Assembly (NCBI RefSeq): GCF_003719295.1
Contig: NZ_RFLW01000002.1
Coordinates: forward strand, 1 to 52,761
From: Haliea alexandrii
Lineage (GTDB): Bacteria; Pseudomonadota; Gammaproteobacteria; Pseudomonadales; Halieaceae
Direction: 5' to 3'
DNA: 52,761 nt
Shown here: in pieces, positions 52,085 to 52,761 of the stretch
Layout of the letters: each line of letters opens with the position of its first letter
How positions within the stretch are numbered: the first letter of the stretch is position 1
Position numbers and translations under genes: made by a program
The notes under the pieces: generated by a model
Told to the model about the DNA's origin: nothing
The model's input: only the letters and a program-made list of their open reading frames with translations
The model's database searches: none

Positions 52085-52432
52085 AAAGTTTTTTCCCTAG
52101 AAAATATTCCAGCCGAGGAAGGCTTTTTGCACCACATCCTGGGACACTAACACACAGACGGCTTTGACCGGCGTAGTTACAATCCCCGATACACGGTTGG
52201 CATGGCCATTTGGCCGCACAGAACTGCGGTCTCGCTTGCCGCTCGAGATGGTGAGGAGCATCGCTCAAGGCGTGGAATGATGCACTAGTCAGACGCGCCA
52301 AATTACTTGGCATTTCCGCCAGAGACGGTGCGGCGTGGACGCCTCCCCAGCGTCCAAACCAGCCCTGTTTATCGCTCCAATCCTGCCAGGGCTGGAGGAT
52401 GGTGAAGCGCCCCGGGTTTGTCGGAGGCTCCC
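52085..52432. other. Stretch without a supported gene
   Basis: The minus strand is open from ~52438 to ~52070 in one frame (with GRFTILQPWQDWSDKQGWFG, then ARLTSASFHALSDAPHHLE) and has no ribosome site or known motif. It may be a gene or mobile-element relic, or chance. It would overlap the start region of the sorting-signal protein. Confidence 0.4.
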
Positions 52433-52585
52433 TTGCTCAAGGTTGGGTCAAGTCAGTCCGCGGGCAGGTGTGTAGTTGGGGCCCAAGCACAAGGCGCCGT
52501 GTGACGCGTGTAGAGGGAATGCCGGTGGGTAACTTTTTGTAACGGATGTGGCCGGGCGAACGTATGGGAGTCAGGTTTTGGGTAA
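52433..52585 (+). repeat. 155 bp direct repeat, copy 2
   Basis: This copy pairs with 49474-49628 (see that entry), about 2.96 kb away. It ends 30 bp before the ATG of the TonB receptor, so it probably holds that gene's promoter and regulatory sites. An internal gtaac, five bases, gtaac (52529-52543) places two identical pentamers one helix turn apart. Confidence 0.95.
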
Positions 52586-52615
52586 AATCCGTGATTGCCC
52601 TACGGGATGTTGTTC

Positions 52616-52761
52616 ATGCGCAGTTCTCTCTTTTTTTTCGCCGGTGTGTGTTGTGCGGCGGCCAGCGTTGGTGTGTCTGCCCAGGCGCGAGGCGAGCCGC
52701 AGCTGGAGGAGGTAAGGGTAACCGCTCAGAAACGTAGCGAGCCTCTGCAATTAGTGCCCAT
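52616..52761 (+). CDS. TonB-dependent receptor, 5' end only
   Basis: From the ATG at 52616 a frame runs to the window end. It reads MRSSLFFFAGVCCAAASVGV, SAQARGEPQLEEVRVTAQKRSEP and LQLVP. The start is a signal peptide cut near SAQA, and EEVRVTAQKR followed by PLQLVP is the opening of the plug domain of outer-membrane TonB receptors. A weak ggga lies nine bases upstream. The plug relic at 49630 would align with a later part of this domain, so the two were likely duplicate receptors. Confidence 0.85.
   Translation, partial: MRSSLFFFAGVCCAAASVGVSAQARGEPQLEEVRVTAQKRSEPLQLVP

Noticed and set aside
52378-52392. Partial match to the tRNA-Arg 3' end (atc-tgccagg)
   Set aside because: Only about 11 of 12 bases, too short to call an attachment-site repeat.
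52065-52438. Minus-strand open frame with many Trp and Cys codons
   Set aside because: No start signal or recognised motif; overlaps the sorting-signal gene start.

Overview
The window looks like a GC-rich gammaproteobacterial chromosome. Gene content suggests a marine lineage near Halieaceae/Cellvibrionales. This is inference from DUF1302/DUF1329 envelope genes, PQQ dehydrogenases, an acyl-CoA dehydrogenase, TonB receptors and C-terminal sorting signals; there is no rRNA or other marker to prove it. About 45 protein genes, one tRNA and several gene relics can be supported. Coding density is high and many neighbouring genes overlap by 4-14 bp.

Layout. 1-4.3 kb: a membrane-anchored MDR reductase cut by the window edge, a DUF1640-like coiled-coil protein, a queuosine-tRNA mannosyltransferase homologue, and a tannase/feruloyl esterase with a possible coupled 38-residue membrane peptide. 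4.3-11.3 kb: a LysR regulator and a divergent photolyase/cryptochrome, then DUF6671, IlvD and a Spinster-type MFS carrier whose ribosome binding site lies in a predicted hairpin. 11.3-16.3 kb: a four-gene minus-strand unit (MAPEG, MltA-like 3D domain, LLM flavin enzyme, epoxide hydrolase) and a serine beta-lactamase-fold hydrolase. 16.4-20.5 kb: a small secreted protein behind a structured leader and before a strong terminator, then a Lon-like protease overlapping a universal stress protein, and a PNPOx-fold protein.

20.6-33.1 kb holds two convergent envelope modules. DUF1302 barrel, DUF1329, YCF48-like propeller and RND/MMPL transporter lie behind a 10+10 bp palindrome. Facing them is a translationally coupled trio: a Vgb-type propeller with a heme motif, a PQQ dehydrogenase, and a heme plus PQQ propeller protein resembling polyvinyl-alcohol dehydrogenase. 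Together they suggest periplasmic oxidation and transport of a hydrophobic or polymeric substrate (inference). 33.2-38 kb is a DUF4136 lipoprotein and a minus-strand ACAD-HIT-SDR-GST-HAD group. 38.2-42.5 kb is a tight operon of a cupredoxin, a GGDEF-degenerate/EAL phosphodiesterase, a DUF3034 protein and a lipoprotein truncated hemoglobin, a plausible redox or gas-responsive c-di-GMP module. 42.5-45.2 kb has a repetitive lipoprotein, a secreted protein and an ADHAPS-like FAD oxidase.

From tRNA-Arg(ACG) at 45.26 kb to the end, the character changes. GC is visibly lower and gene relics accumulate: an ISL3-like transposase tail, a hybrid kinase/HD-GYP pair, a 155 bp direct repeat (49474 and 52433), a broken TonB-receptor plug, a broken fatty acid hydroxylase ending in an 11-C run, an AraC regulator, a sorting-signal protein, and the start of a TonB receptor running off the end. 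The second repeat copy lies directly upstream of that receptor and the first directly upstream of the plug relic, so the region appears to have held two receptor copies with the same upstream sequence, one of which decayed.
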